Below are positions 53,701 through 64,000 of a stretch of 64,000 nt of DNA, in pieces. Position 1 is the stretch's first letter. Each line of letters opens with the position of its first letter. The DNA comes from Picochlorum sp. 'celeri' (taxonomy: Eukaryota; Chlorophyta; Trebouxiophyceae). The notes beneath the pieces were generated by a model, which ran no database searches, was not told the DNA's origin, and saw only the letters and a list, made by a program, of their open reading frames with translations. The DNA lies in contig JAACMV010000017.1 of assembly GCA_010909725.1 (NCBI GenBank), forward strand, positions 310,001-374,000, written 5' to 3'. A program made the position numbers and the translations under genes.

Positions 53701-54627
53701 TTACTTGGCATACTTTTCCAGCATCCTCCTGATGAAATGCTTGACGTGCGCAGATGTCTTGGTGTGTATAGTGTATGGAGATCGGAAAAGATTGCCGCAA
53801 AAGGTGTCACCGCCCCTAGATACCAGTCCGTACTGGACTCCGTTGTAAAATGATGGACCTCCACTGTCACCATTGCAGTCATTCTTGATCCCAACACCTC
53901 CATTGTAGAAGAAATTTTCTTCCTCTGTTGTTGAGAATTCGTCTCCGTAATAGCAAAGTTCTCTTTTTGGAGTGAATGCGAACGGGTTATTCTTTGGGTA
54001 TCCCATCTTGGGGCAAGGCAGGGTACCATCTTTTCCGACTGTCAATGTCACCTCATAGAGCTTGTTAGAAAGGCTACCTTCCACGGGCGTGATTCCATCT
54101 TCTACTGGAACTAAAAAGTTATTATTGGCACCAAAACCAACAACGGTAACTTTTGCCCCAGTTGGTGGGACTCGTTCTGCTTTTGGTAGTTTTGCAAAAG
54201 GCTTTGGTAAGGATTTGTCCAGCACAGCAACAGCAATGTCATAACCACCAACTCCTTGTTTCCCGTATTTCGGATGCAGTACCCATTTCTTGAATTCACT
54301 TTGATGCTCGGCAGTCACCTTCGTTTTACCATTCTTCTCTCGTGTTCTTATGTTCCCTTTGTATGCCGTTCCGCCAGAAACAACGAGACCGTCTGAATCC
54401 TCCACACAATGTGCTGCTGTCAGGACAATATTCTTGGCAATCAGTGTACCGCCACAAGTGCTGTCGCGGGTACTGTTTGAATCTTTTACTAATATCTGTA
54501 AGAGAACAAACTCTGGATATGCTCCGTTTTTGGCTGGCTCTCCACCGACAATACGGTCCGTGCTGTTTGCGGCAGCGGCAGTCTGGACCATAAAAAGGAA
54601 GCAGACCAACCTGATGATCAATTCCAT
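53701..54627 (-). CDS. Secreted trypsin-like serine protease (S1 family)
   Basis: 308 residues from the ATG at 54627 (MELIIRLVCFLFMVQ), which starts a clear signal peptide; the frame extends 25 residues further up with no signal character. After a short propeptide the mature protease begins IVGGEPAKNGAYPEF. The catalytic triad is His in LTAAHCVE, Asp in GYDIAVAVLD and Ser in DCNGDSGGPSF. The protein ends about 25 residues after the YGLVSRGGDTFCG segment. Several Cys pairs are expected disulphides. The residue six before the active Ser is within IKNDCNGDS, giving Asp at the base of the specificity pocket, consistent with trypsin-like cleavage after Lys/Arg. Confidence 0.92.
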   Translation of the reverse strand: MELIIRLVCFLFMVQTAAAANSTDRIVGGEPAKNGAYPEFVLLQILVKDSNSTRDSTCGGTLIAKNIVLTAAHCVEDSDGLVVSGGTAYKGNIRTREKNGKTKVTAEHQSEFKKWVLHPKYGKQGVGGYDIAVAVLDKSLPKPFAKLPKAERVPPTGAKVTVVGFGANNNFLVPVEDGITPVEGSLSNKLYEVTLTVGKDGTLPCPKMGYPKNNPFAFTPKRELCYYGDEFSTTEEENFFYNGGVGIKNDCNGDSGGPSFYNGVQYGLVSRGGDTFCGNLFRSPYTIHTKTSAHVKHFIRRMLEKYAK

Positions 54628-54881
54628 TGGGTCTTTTGTTTTCGACCTGTGTCGTTTCAAAATTTTGAGACTTTTGAAGAATCGAAAGGTAATATTTGTC
54701 ATCCGCGAATATATTTCGGGACTTTGCTTTTGATGAAATGCTGCGTGCCAGGGTGGGCAAGCTCACGCCAATGATCGGCTCATGAGCCCTTGTTGTTACG
54801 CAATCGCATGCCAAGAACTGGAGCACGTTCCTGGAGACGTGAACAGTGAACAGTAAATCATTTACACAGTGAATAATGAAA

Positions 54882-57800
54882 TTATGCCAACCGAATTTCG
54901 TTTTCGCCAAGGTCAGACAACTTTACCCATTCAAAACTTTCCTCCTGGGTGCCCTTGTTGTAGACAATCTGATGGTTGGACGTATCCTGGTCAAAGTCAA
55001 CGATTTCAGCCCTCCACCAGCCTCCTTCGTCCGACCAAAATACACTCACGTGAAGGCCGATAGCTCCAGGCCCCTGCGATGTGATTTGTGGCCCTAGAGG
55101 CTCTGTGGCGGAGAACTGTTCTGCCACAGGCAGCTTCTTCTGTTCTCCTGGTACTGCTGGTGGCTTGAGTTTGATTAATGTGGATTTTGGAGTCGCAATT
55201 TTCAGTGGTATTTTTTTCAACGACTGTGTGGTCGTATCTGGCTGCTCGCATGGCTGCTGATCCACACCTTTTGATGCAGCACATCCTGTTGGCTGTGGAG
55301 CTTCCGTTAGCACTGTGGATGCCTCTTCCTTCTCAACATGCTCATATGCGCCTGGAATAATAAATCGAGTTGTTGCGGGATTCATTGCATGTGTATGAAC
55401 CGGAGCTTTGTTTTGCGCCAAGTCCAATTCATATTGGCCACATGCAAGGTAGTTCTCAAAGTCCAAAAGACAGCGTTCATAATTGAGCCTCATGTTGTAG
55501 GATGCTGATGTTTGGCCACTGAGATCTAGGTTTAATGATCTACAGATATCTTTCCATTGCTTTTCCTGTGTGACTCTCTCGTACCCGGATCGTTCCATGA
55601 CAGACCACCATACCGTGAACAAGTCTAATTCTCTATGAGCAAAGATAGGAATTTTGTACTTTCCCTTCAGGCCAATGTAAAAATTGGTCACAAGCATCAT
55701 GAATTGGTCTCTGGACAAGGTTCTCAGTGCTTGTAGAATTTTTGGGTCTACTTGCTGACCAGGAGTTAATGGTCCTGATGGAATCAATCCAGAGCCAGCA
55801 GATTTGTGAGCATCTTTGGCTCTGGCATTTGAGGCGAGGGCAGCATATGCCGCATATTTCGCAAATACCTCCGATCCAAGATGTTGAAGATAATCTCGAT
55901 AATTTTGTTTTGCCTCGTCGCTATGATACTGTGTATTGAGCTCCTGTCCTGGCTCCACAAAAGTTTTGTTGGCATAGATCTGGAGAAGATGCTCTGATCG
56001 CTGAGCCTGGGTGAGGACTTCCTCCAGACGCATGTCTTCGAGTTGCCACTCTGTTTCTTGCCTAGAAGCCTCTTCAGCATCCGCGCTTCGAAGAGATGAT
56101 CTCGCTCGCTGTGCACGAGCAACTGTCTGCTCAAGCTTGTGGGCCTCTTGCAGCATCCTCCGCTCTTCATCTGGGTCGATCTCCATCTTCCAAGGACTGA
56201 TGTTGCTTGTTTCACCGATTGCAGTACTGTCAAATTCCACGATGATACTTTCCCAAGGATCGTGTTTGTTTTGAGGGTGTGTGTGGCACAGGTTCTCGAC
56301 AACAGTTCCCTTTTTCCAATATCCAGTTGATTTTGATCGTCTTTGTGAAGGTCTCGGAGGAACAAACATTTTGAAACGATCATTTGCAGTCCAATCAACT
56401 CTACTCTGATTGATATATGTGCTCAGCGGCACTAAATAATCAACGAGTTCGGGATCCAGGACTATTGGGGCGCAAATGCATGAGTCAGGCAGTTGGTCCT
56501 TTGGGCCGTACTCTATAGGTTTCAAATACATCCATGCAACGGGGCGTCTGAAGATGGCAATTTCTTCATGGCTGAAACCTTCTGTAGAAACGTGGACCAG
56601 ATCAGCCAGATGTCTCCGGTATGTTATACCACGGACCACATATCGCTGCACTGGCTTCAACTGCTCTATCCTGTTCTTGAGAGATGTCCATTCATTTTTC
56701 ACGAGATCAATCGATTCTTCTTTCAGGGGTAGAATTGGCGCTTCAACACCCCCAGAAATTCCTTTGTCACTCTTGGCCTGCATGTCAGACGTCTCTGCCT
56801 TTGGCACTTCAATGTTCAAAAGGTGCATTGCCTTCTCCACGTGCTGCAACAGCCCAGTTTTGAGAACCACAATATTATCTGATGGGATGGGAACCGTCAA
56901 AATACAATTCAAGTCATCTAAAATTTTGAGGTATGTCCCACGAGGAATAACGTCAGCTTGCATGATGACGTGGGACTGTAAAGATGCTACTTGGAGGGGT
57001 ACCTCTTTTAGATCAATGGAGGAAGCTACCGCAGTTCTCCATTTCGGTGACCAAACATCAATCCACTCTTGCGTCACTTTTTTCTCCTCAATCAAAATGC
57101 GATCCGCTTCAAGGAGTGCCCTGGCAGTGTCACGCAGATTGCATGACATAATTATGTCTGAGATACCGTAGACCACCTTTGCAATTTCATCGTCCTGCGA
57201 CGCATACCGACACAAACATCAACTATATTGATTTTAAATGATTTATAATAATCTCCCAACGTACCTTGAACCAGAATGAAATAGAGCCAAGCATTGATTC
57301 AATTGTCTGACTAACTCGAAGCTCTGTACTGAGAGGTGTTGGCCTTCCTTTGCAGAGATTCCACTCTCCGCGCAGAAGAGGTTGATTGATGCCTTTATAT
57401 CCATCTAATCTCCAATTAGATAATTCTATCATGGAAAGTTTCTTGGCTGGGCCATCAGGGGAAGATGTTGGGCTGGGAGCTGAGGTTAATGCTGCAATCA
57501 AGTGACGTTCCAGATGAATATCGGCTTTTTTAAGCCAAAGGATCAATTCATCTAATCTAAAACCTTCATACCAGCCCCATGTATCTCGTTGGGGCTCAAA
57601 AGCTGCATCTGAGTCATGGTCAACTTCCTGGCAGTATACCCTGAAGGCCCCAGCACCATCTCCTAGTGCCCAGTACCTCCTCCCACCAAAATCTTCACCT
57701 ATAAAAGCCTTCGTTCCAACACCGAGAATATCTTTCCACACCTCCCATTCTGTCAGAGCCCTGTCCCCAGGAGACAAAGAGTCTTCGATGGGTGCCATAA

Positions 57801-60517
57801 TGCTATCAATCTCTGAACGATAGTGCAGGAATAGGTCGTTGCCATGTGGCTGTTCACAGGGAAGAGCCAGTCGCGCCGCTTGCTGTTGGAGAAAGTTGTC
57901 TGATCTTTTCGAAATCTCGTTGCTCAAAAAGTTTGATTCGATGGCTTCATAGAGCAATCCTGAGACCACATCTATTCGTTCCTCTACAGACAAGTCAATG
58001 AAATCACCATAGGCAAGATGCAAAGCAGCTGCCTTTGCTTCTTTCCAAACCCCATCCCAACTCCATACATTGTTTGCGACTTCTTCGGGCCAAGGATTTT
58101 TCTGCTCAGTCGTTAAAGTAGCGGTTGCCATTGATGGTCTCTTTCTGTCAGCATTGGTCTTTGGCAGCGTCTCATCAATGACACCAAGAAGAGCTAGTAC
58201 AATATCCCTCAATAATACACCTGAAGGAGCATATGACTTGTCCAGTGCAGATCCCTTCTTAATAATGTCGCTAGACACACCATACTTCTCTTTGATGCTC
58301 GCCTCATATTCTTCCTGCATCTTTTGGGTTTGTTTCAAAGCCTCTGCAATTGCATTCAGCCCTGCATCGTCGGAAACAACTGGCTGAACAGCATGAGGCT
58401 TTAGTTTCTGAGATTTTCGTCGCTTCAACACCACTCTGTAGTCGTCATCATCATCAACTTCATCATCAAGCTCCATCATTGATGCGTACTCAGCCATGTG
58501 CTTTGACGGGACAGAAATACCTCGTTGCCGGCGAGTTTTAATCGTTGGTTCATATATGATATTTTGAGGCGCTTTATTCACGCCTGGTGCTCGAGGTCTT
58601 GGAGCTGAACCATCTTTCCTTGGTCTGCCTCTGCCACGCTTCTCTGGCACTGCCTGCACAGCAGCACTCTTCTCTTCTTCAACAGGTATCTCTTCGAGGT
58701 GACCGTCATTGTTGTCGTGTGACGCCCCCTCAATCTTTTCATCTTCTTCTTTAGTCTCCTGTGGAGCAAACTCTGTGCCATTGGGAATATCATCCTTGCT
58801 TGGATCCTCTTCTTCCTCAGCAGGCTGAGCATCTGCTGCACCACCTGGACATACCACATCATTCCCCACAAACGGTTCCTTTCTATTTTCAGAAGGTTCT
58901 GGATTCTCAAATTCTGTAGTAATCTCTTCTGATTTCACATCAAGCTCCGCCTTCATATGACTAGTTTCCTTGATCTCATCACCAGGCTCTTCTTCCCTTG
59001 TCTCCTTCATGTCCTCACTACATTCATCAATGGTAATTGATACGCTTGGGCCCGGACAAAACGCTGCTTCTAGAGCATGAAATGAAAAAGGAGGCACCTG
59101 AAGCAGATCACCAAACTCCTGAAAAAAACTCCATAAGAAGAGCACTTCATGCACCTTTTCTTTTGGCACTCTAAAGCTTTTACGCATTGCAGGCGGCTCT
59201 CCTCTTTCTCTATGTGCCTTACTCTCCTCTTCAAATCGCTTTCTGTCCTTTTCCATTTGTATTTTATCATTCAATGCCTTTTTCCGTTTGTACTTGACAG
59301 TTCTCCATGCCTTCTTTCGAACCCTATCAAAATCTTCATCCTCCTCATCAAGAATTTCATCCTCGGGGTCAAAGTCATCTGGCATATCCTCATCACTGAT
59401 TGCATCAATTTCCATATCAGTATCCCAAACACCTGCCTTTCTCAAACTCATCTCATACGTATCCTTCCTCCTTCCACAAAATGCCTCCAAGTACGACGTC
59501 ACAAACTTTTTGATTGAAACAGGGACAGATGATTTTCGACGTGAGTCACTCAGCCCTTCATTCTTCAAATCTTCCGAGATACTCTCAACAATATCCTTAA
59601 TGTCTGGGTTGCCATCCACATACAGCACAGCGACAGCTCTCTGCAACACATCAATAGCCAGGGCCACATTCTGATACATGCTGTCATACCGATGTGATGG
59701 AGATAAAAGCTTGTACCAAGCCGTTTTTGTAATAACCCACACAAACCACACATCTTCACACATGTCAATCGCCCAATCAACGACAGGCTCGCCCGACAAT
59801 TTCCCCAATTTCTTATTCTTCTTTGCATTCTTTCCAGAAGTCCCTGCAGCACACAACTCCCCTGACAATACAGCGTCTTCATCTAGACACCGCATCTGCC
59901 CTAGAGATAGGAGATCAATTGGTTCCCCAGCATCTGATGTGATCTCAAACGCATCAATGGCTTTCATTGGAAGAATCTCTGCACATAACAGATCTGGTTA
60001 GACAGCAGGACAACAGAGCAACCTCCAACCACAACATTGACCCACCTGGCTCGTCAGCCACATTTTGAGACAACCTAACATCCTGACCGACGCCCTTCCA
60101 GACATTCAAATACCCCGAACGCAACTTGTTCGCCTTGAGACAACTCAGCAGACTCTTCTGAAACAACAATTTGCTCCTCTTGCAGATATCGATGATACTA
60201 GCGTCTTCTGGGCGATTATTATATAGAAAACAGTTATCCCAAACCAGTTGAACGTCCTGCAATGCCTCGTTCGCGCTTGAATAAGGCCCTTTATTGCCAA
60301 TAGACGACTGAATGTCATTTGCAATACTCTTCAAATCTCGAGGATTCTGAACGATTTTAGTATAATCAGGAAGCAATGTAGTATCCACTGGAGCACCAAA
60401 CAGCGCATTTGTATCCGCATCTGAAAGAGCTTTTGTAATTGCTTGTTTTAGAGTTTTCAAAGCAAGAATGTCATCGTCGGTGAGGGCATTTGGACCCTCA
60501 CCTTCTCTCTTCACCAT
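54882..60517 (-). CDS. Giant chromatin protein: bromodomain, RFTS, DDT, WHIM, ARID and Tudor-like domains
   Basis: Three exons: 60517 to 60046, 59978 to 57265, 57194 to 54882 (introns 67 and 70 bp; donors GTGGGT and GTACGT, acceptors GCAG), giving 1832 residues. The joins read ADEP-EILPMKAIDAF and SFWFK-DDEIAKV. Domains by eye: bromodomain about 20-125 (TLLPDYTKIVQNPRDL, VWDNCFLYNNRPED); DNMT1-type RFTS about 160-260 (GEPIDLLSLGQMRCLDED, VVDWAIDMCEDVWFVW); DDT about 425-465 (VLFLWSFFQEFGDLL); AT-hook near 603 (RGRGRPRKDG); WHIM-like about 900-945 (DFGGRRYWALGDGAG); ARID about 1580-1645 (LDLFTVWWSVMERSGYERV); Tudor/Agenet-like about 1775-1832 (WWRAEIVDFDQD). An accessory subunit of an ISWI- or SWI/SNF-type remodeller is likely. 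It has no ATPase or methyltransferase. Confidence 0.85.
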
Positions 60518-60752
60518 GTTGATGACTAATCTGAGCTACTAGATTAAATATTTGCTCCGAGAGGGATCCAAGAATGGCCATATATACAGTGTTTCAATTT
60601 CCCATCGCTGGAAAAGTTTCCTAAATAAAACAATACAGTATCATGGTCAAAGCACCGCATGGGAAGGACAAGGCATCCTGGTATCTTTCAAAAATACATC
60701 AGAAGCGTATGTTACGTCACAGAATTCCATTGTGACAGGGCTGAGAGGGTGA

Positions 60753-61898
60753 TTGCGTTCAATGTCGTTCGTGGGAAATCAGTTTCAGAACGGATTTGAT
60801 GCCGCACAGCGTCAAGGGGGCGTTGCCAAGGGGTTTTCTGGATCTCATGAAGTGTTAACGTACGAGGATATTCGTTTCAAGGGTGCTCTTGGTCGAAAGG
60901 AAGCGGAACTTTTTTCTCAGATTTCTCCCCAAGAGACTTCGTACGAGAATCATGCTCTTGTGTACGTGGAGGAGTCTCCATTGTGCTATGATACACGAGT
61001 GTTTGAAGAAAAAGAGGAGGAAGAGGAATATGAGCGGCAGCAACGGCAGCAACAGAGTGGAGGAGCAAAGGAAGAGGAGGAGGTGAAGGAAGGGGCAGCA
61101 CAGGCAACTGTCGTGCAGAGAAAGAATACGATGGAAATGGAGCACAGTGATCCTCGTGGAACTGGTACTCATAGTGTTGATGTAGAAAAGGTTCAGAAGC
61201 CTGCGGTCAAGGAGTTGAGAGAGACGGGAGAGGTTCAGGCTACAGATGCTCCTCCAGGGAAATCTGGCGAGGTGGAGGAGGATCAGGGTCGATTGGTTAT
61301 TGATGAGGAAGATATTTCAGGGGATGATCATGATGAAGCGGACGTTGGGGGTGTACCCGAGCCGACAATAGAGGAGACAAAGGGAGAGGTGTCAGATGGC
61401 CGAAAAAGAAAATCTGCACCATTGTCTGCTTCTGTGAAGGAGCAAGTCCCAGAAAAGAAGCGAACGAAATCACGGAAAACATCTTCCGAGGAGAAGGAAA
61501 AACAGAAGACTGCTGGTCCACGGGTTACCAGAATGAGTCCGCGAACAGCAGCGGTGAAATTGCCAAACAAGAAGAAGTTTACTCATGACGAACTCCAGTT
61601 GCCATCCCCTGAATGGAAGGCATATATTGTATCGATGGGCAAGAAGGAAAAGAATATGGTCTATCACAGTCCAGAAGGTATTATTTGCCACTCGCTAGAG
61701 ATGGTCAAGGGTGTTGAGAGTAAGCGCCTGGAGAGTCTCAAACTTAAAGGAGCACTACATGGATTGATGCGGAGTGTAGGCAAGTTGAAAAGAGATCCAA
61801 GCGCAATGGATAGTTTGGATGCAAAGCATTTGTCCAGGGATGCTGTTTTATTATATAGAATATGGCGTGCACGATGCCATGCAGAGGAAAAAGAATGA
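60753..61898 (+). CDS. Highly charged nuclear protein, unknown function
   Basis: 381 residues; the ATG at 60753 or a second at 60762 (MSFVGNQF) could start it. The N-terminal 90 residues (GFSGSHEVLTYEDIRFKG, ALVYVEESPLCYDTRVFE) look ordered. The middle (about 90-270) is acidic and Gln/Lys-rich, with a bipartite nuclear-localisation-like stretch (KKRTKSRKTSSEEKEK). The C-terminal 100 residues (LPSPEWKAYIVSMGKKEKN, MVYHSPEGIICHSLEMV) look folded and helical, with some resemblance to a small DNA-binding or MBD-like fold, which I cannot confirm. It is divergent from the giant chromatin gene across 235 bp and converges with the Cu-ATPase, 29 bp away. Confidence 0.75.
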   Translation: MRSMSFVGNQFQNGFDAAQRQGGVAKGFSGSHEVLTYEDIRFKGALGRKEAELFSQISPQETSYENHALVYVEESPLCYDTRVFEEKEEEEEYERQQRQQQSGGAKEEEEVKEGAAQATVVQRKNTMEMEHSDPRGTGTHSVDVEKVQKPAVKELRETGEVQATDAPPGKSGEVEEDQGRLVIDEEDISGDDHDEADVGGVPEPTIEETKGEVSDGRKRKSAPLSASVKEQVPEKKRTKSRKTSSEEKEKQKTAGPRVTRMSPRTAAVKLPNKKKFTHDELQLPSPEWKAYIVSMGKKEKNMVYHSPEGIICHSLEMVKGVESKRLESLKLKGALHGLMRSVGKLKRDPSAMDSLDAKHLSRDAVLLYRIWRARCHAEEKE

Positions 61899-61927
61899 AA
61901 TGTAAGCATTTGTTTTTTTACACAATA

Positions 61928-64000
61928 CTACTCTATTATAGCGACATCTCGTAATACTCGTGTAGGACGTGTGTATGTGCGCAGCAATAAACTGCTAGCA
62001 ACAACACTCACCGAACTAAGTGCCATACAACCTCCAGCAATCCAAGGAGGCAGCTGGAATTGGAACATTGGGTACAGGCATCCAGCTGCAATTGGCACCA
62101 TGACAAGGTTATATCCTAGAGCCCACACGTAATTCCATTTGATTCTTCTAAAGGTTGCACGACAGATATCAAGTGCCATGATGACATCCTCAATGTCACT
62201 TTTCACAAGAATGATATCTGCTGCCTCAACTGCAACATCTGCACCAGACCCAATTGCCATACCAATATCTGCCTTTGCTAAAGCTGGGGAATCATTGACA
62301 CCGTCTCCCACCATTGCTACTGTGCACTTTTTTGAGGACTGCAACTCTGACACAACCGCTGCTTTGTCACCAGGCATTACCTCGGCATGGATATTTGTCA
62401 CACCAAGTTGATGACCAACTGCTCGTGCAGTTCTCCAATTGTCTCCAGTGAGAAGAACACACATGATACCCATTTGATGCAGTGCTGAGACCACACCTCG
62501 AGACTCTGGTTTGATAGGATCCATGACACAGAATATTGTAGCGAGGACTCCGTCAACAGCCATATATATGCAGGAGCATCCTCTGGACTCCATCTCTCGA
62601 GCATACTCGGCTGCCGCGCTGCCAGAATCCAGCCCAGCAATTCCTTTGGACTTTAATAAATTTGCATTTCCCAGAAGTATAGAAATGTTTGATCCAAACC
62701 GGGTGTTTCGACGTAGATCTTCTGGCGTTTTGATTGATGCAGCAAGCCCTTGCCCTACGAGAATTTCAACATCATGAGCAATTGTCGTTGAGTTTGTCAC
62801 TTTCGACGGCTTCTCGGATACTACAAGCCCTGCGGAAGATGAGACGTCATTTGACTTTTGCTGAAACATGGAAGGTCGAGATTGAGACACCCATTTTCCA
62901 CTCCTGTACAAATTCTCAAATGTAATGATAGCAGAGGCAATTGGATGCTCACTGCTCTTTTCTAATGCTGCCGCAATATCTGCTGCTACATGCGCTGGAA
63001 TGGCCTTATCCAGCATTAAAAAGTCCACGACAACAGGTTTTCCAAAGGTTAACGTGCCTGTCTTGTCAAATACAACTACGTTCACATCTACAGCTCGCTC
63101 CAGTATATCCCCACCTTTGATCAACACTCCATTAGAAGCAGCAACTCCCGTCCCAACCATCACAGCTGTAGGAGTTGCCAACCCCAAGGCACATGGACAT
63201 GCAATCACCATGACAGCAATGCCAAATAAGAGAGAAAATAGAAATAAGGAGTGACCAGGTGGGATCCACGAATCTGGAACAATACCAGACACACCCGCAA
63301 GATACCATATTGCTGTCGTACACAGCGACAAGCTCACAATCACAGGAACAAATACTGCAGATATACGGTCAGCAACTGCTTGTACAGGTGCTTTACTAAG
63401 CTGTGCACCTTCAACCAAACGCACAATCTGACTCAATGTCGTATCAGCCCCCACTCTCTCAGCCTGAATATGAATCATACCCCCATTATTCAAAGTTCCT
63501 CCGACAACAGGATCACCTACAGTCTTTCCGACTGGTATTGATTCCCCAGTAAGCATGGACTCATCGATGAATGTAGACCCATACACAATCTTTCCATCAG
63601 CAGGAATCCTCGATCCGGGAAGAACTTTCAAGACATCCTTTGTTTGAATCAAAGACGATGGAATCTCACGCTCAATCACATCACCTCCATTTAAATCTTC
63701 CTCGAGCAGAATCGCAGAAGCTGGGGCCATGGAACACAGCTTTACAATGGCCTCTGAGGTCTTGCCTTTTGCCTGCATACACGCAATACATACAGTTAAA
63801 TTGAAACACAACATACATATTCTCCAGCATGTGCCGATCGACGTACCGATGACTCCATATATTTCCCAAGCAGCACAAACGTAATTAGCATCGCTGATGT
63901 TTCAAAAAAATCAGTTGGGCTATACTTTCCAGTCATATGATGCTCCATGATATGGTGATGAATGATTGATATCATCGAATACAAATACGATGCATTCGTA
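61928..64000 (-). CDS. Copper-transporting P1B-type ATPase (5' end beyond the window)
   Basis: Heavy-metal ATPase of the ATP7/CopA/HMA5 group that exports Cu(I) or loads it into the secretory pathway. Two exons lie in the window: 64000 to 63847 (partial) and 63772 to 61928, joined at KYMESS-AKGKTSEA across a 74 bp intron (GTACGT to TGCAG). About 665 residues are visible. Motifs: TDFFETSAMLITFVLLGKY, the A-domain TGES in MLTGESIPVGK, the membrane CPC in VIACPCALGLATPTAV, phosphorylation site DKTGTLTFGKP, SEHPIAS (the family His-Pro) and GDGVNDSPALAKADIGMAIG. The last membrane pair follows, ending in a short tail. The N-terminal metal-binding domains are outside the window. Confidence 0.95.

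Overview
This is nuclear DNA of a unicellular eukaryote. Genes are densely packed on both strands, and products include spliceosome, RNA polymerase III, ER glycosylation and mitochondrial proteins. The genetic code is standard. Most genes have one long exon; about half carry one to two short introns (roughly 65-210 bp) with a strong donor preference for GTATGT, GTACGT or GTGCGT and acceptors ending in GCAG. A mitochondrial HslV protease, a plant-like non-canonical poly(A) polymerase and the very compact layout fit a free-living protist or alga, perhaps in or near the stramenopile/SAR group. The lineage cannot be fixed from sequence reading alone.

Layout. 0-8.8 kb: a possible small minus-strand gene, then RNA polymerase III subunit 2 (POLR3B), the spliceosomal protein CCDC12/Cwf18 and deubiquitinase USP7. 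8.8-16.4 kb: a one-membrane-segment small protein, a DEAD-box helicase of the Mss116 type, VAC14, HslV (its stop overlaps that of VAC14) and a FAMeT-BACK-discoidin protein. 16.4-22.4 kb: an Apaf-1-like WD40 protein without an NTPase, and a secreted Cys-rich protein with a Diedel-like signature plus EF-hands. 22.4-30.6 kb: non-canonical poly(A) polymerase, a TFIIS-N-domain protein, a 1190-residue coiled-coil protein and glyoxalase I. 30.6-42.1 kb: the full two-exon PRPF8 and an ABCC transporter. 42.2-47.2 kb: GDP-mannose pyrophosphorylase, primase small subunit, a 2OG-Fe(II) oxygenase, a LYR-motif protein and the three-exon DAD1. 47.2-50.3 kb: a cluster of perfect palindromes and a nuclear Gln-rich protein with a long C-rich upstream region. 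50.3-64 kb: a four-BRCT protein, a Maf nucleotide pyrophosphatase, a secreted trypsin-like protease, a giant bromodomain-RFTS-DDT-WHIM-ARID-Tudor chromatin protein, an acidic/basic nuclear protein and a Cu-transporting P-type ATPase cut by the window end.

The genes are mostly unrelated housekeeping genes and not an operon-like system. Convergent neighbours are nearly contiguous (about 20-115 bp apart, once overlapping), while divergent pairs share 150-550 bp promoters. Splicing is represented twice (PRPF8 and CCDC12), and GDP-mannose synthesis plus DAD1 both feed N-glycosylation. Exon joins given here were worked out by hand from splice signals and protein-family continuity.
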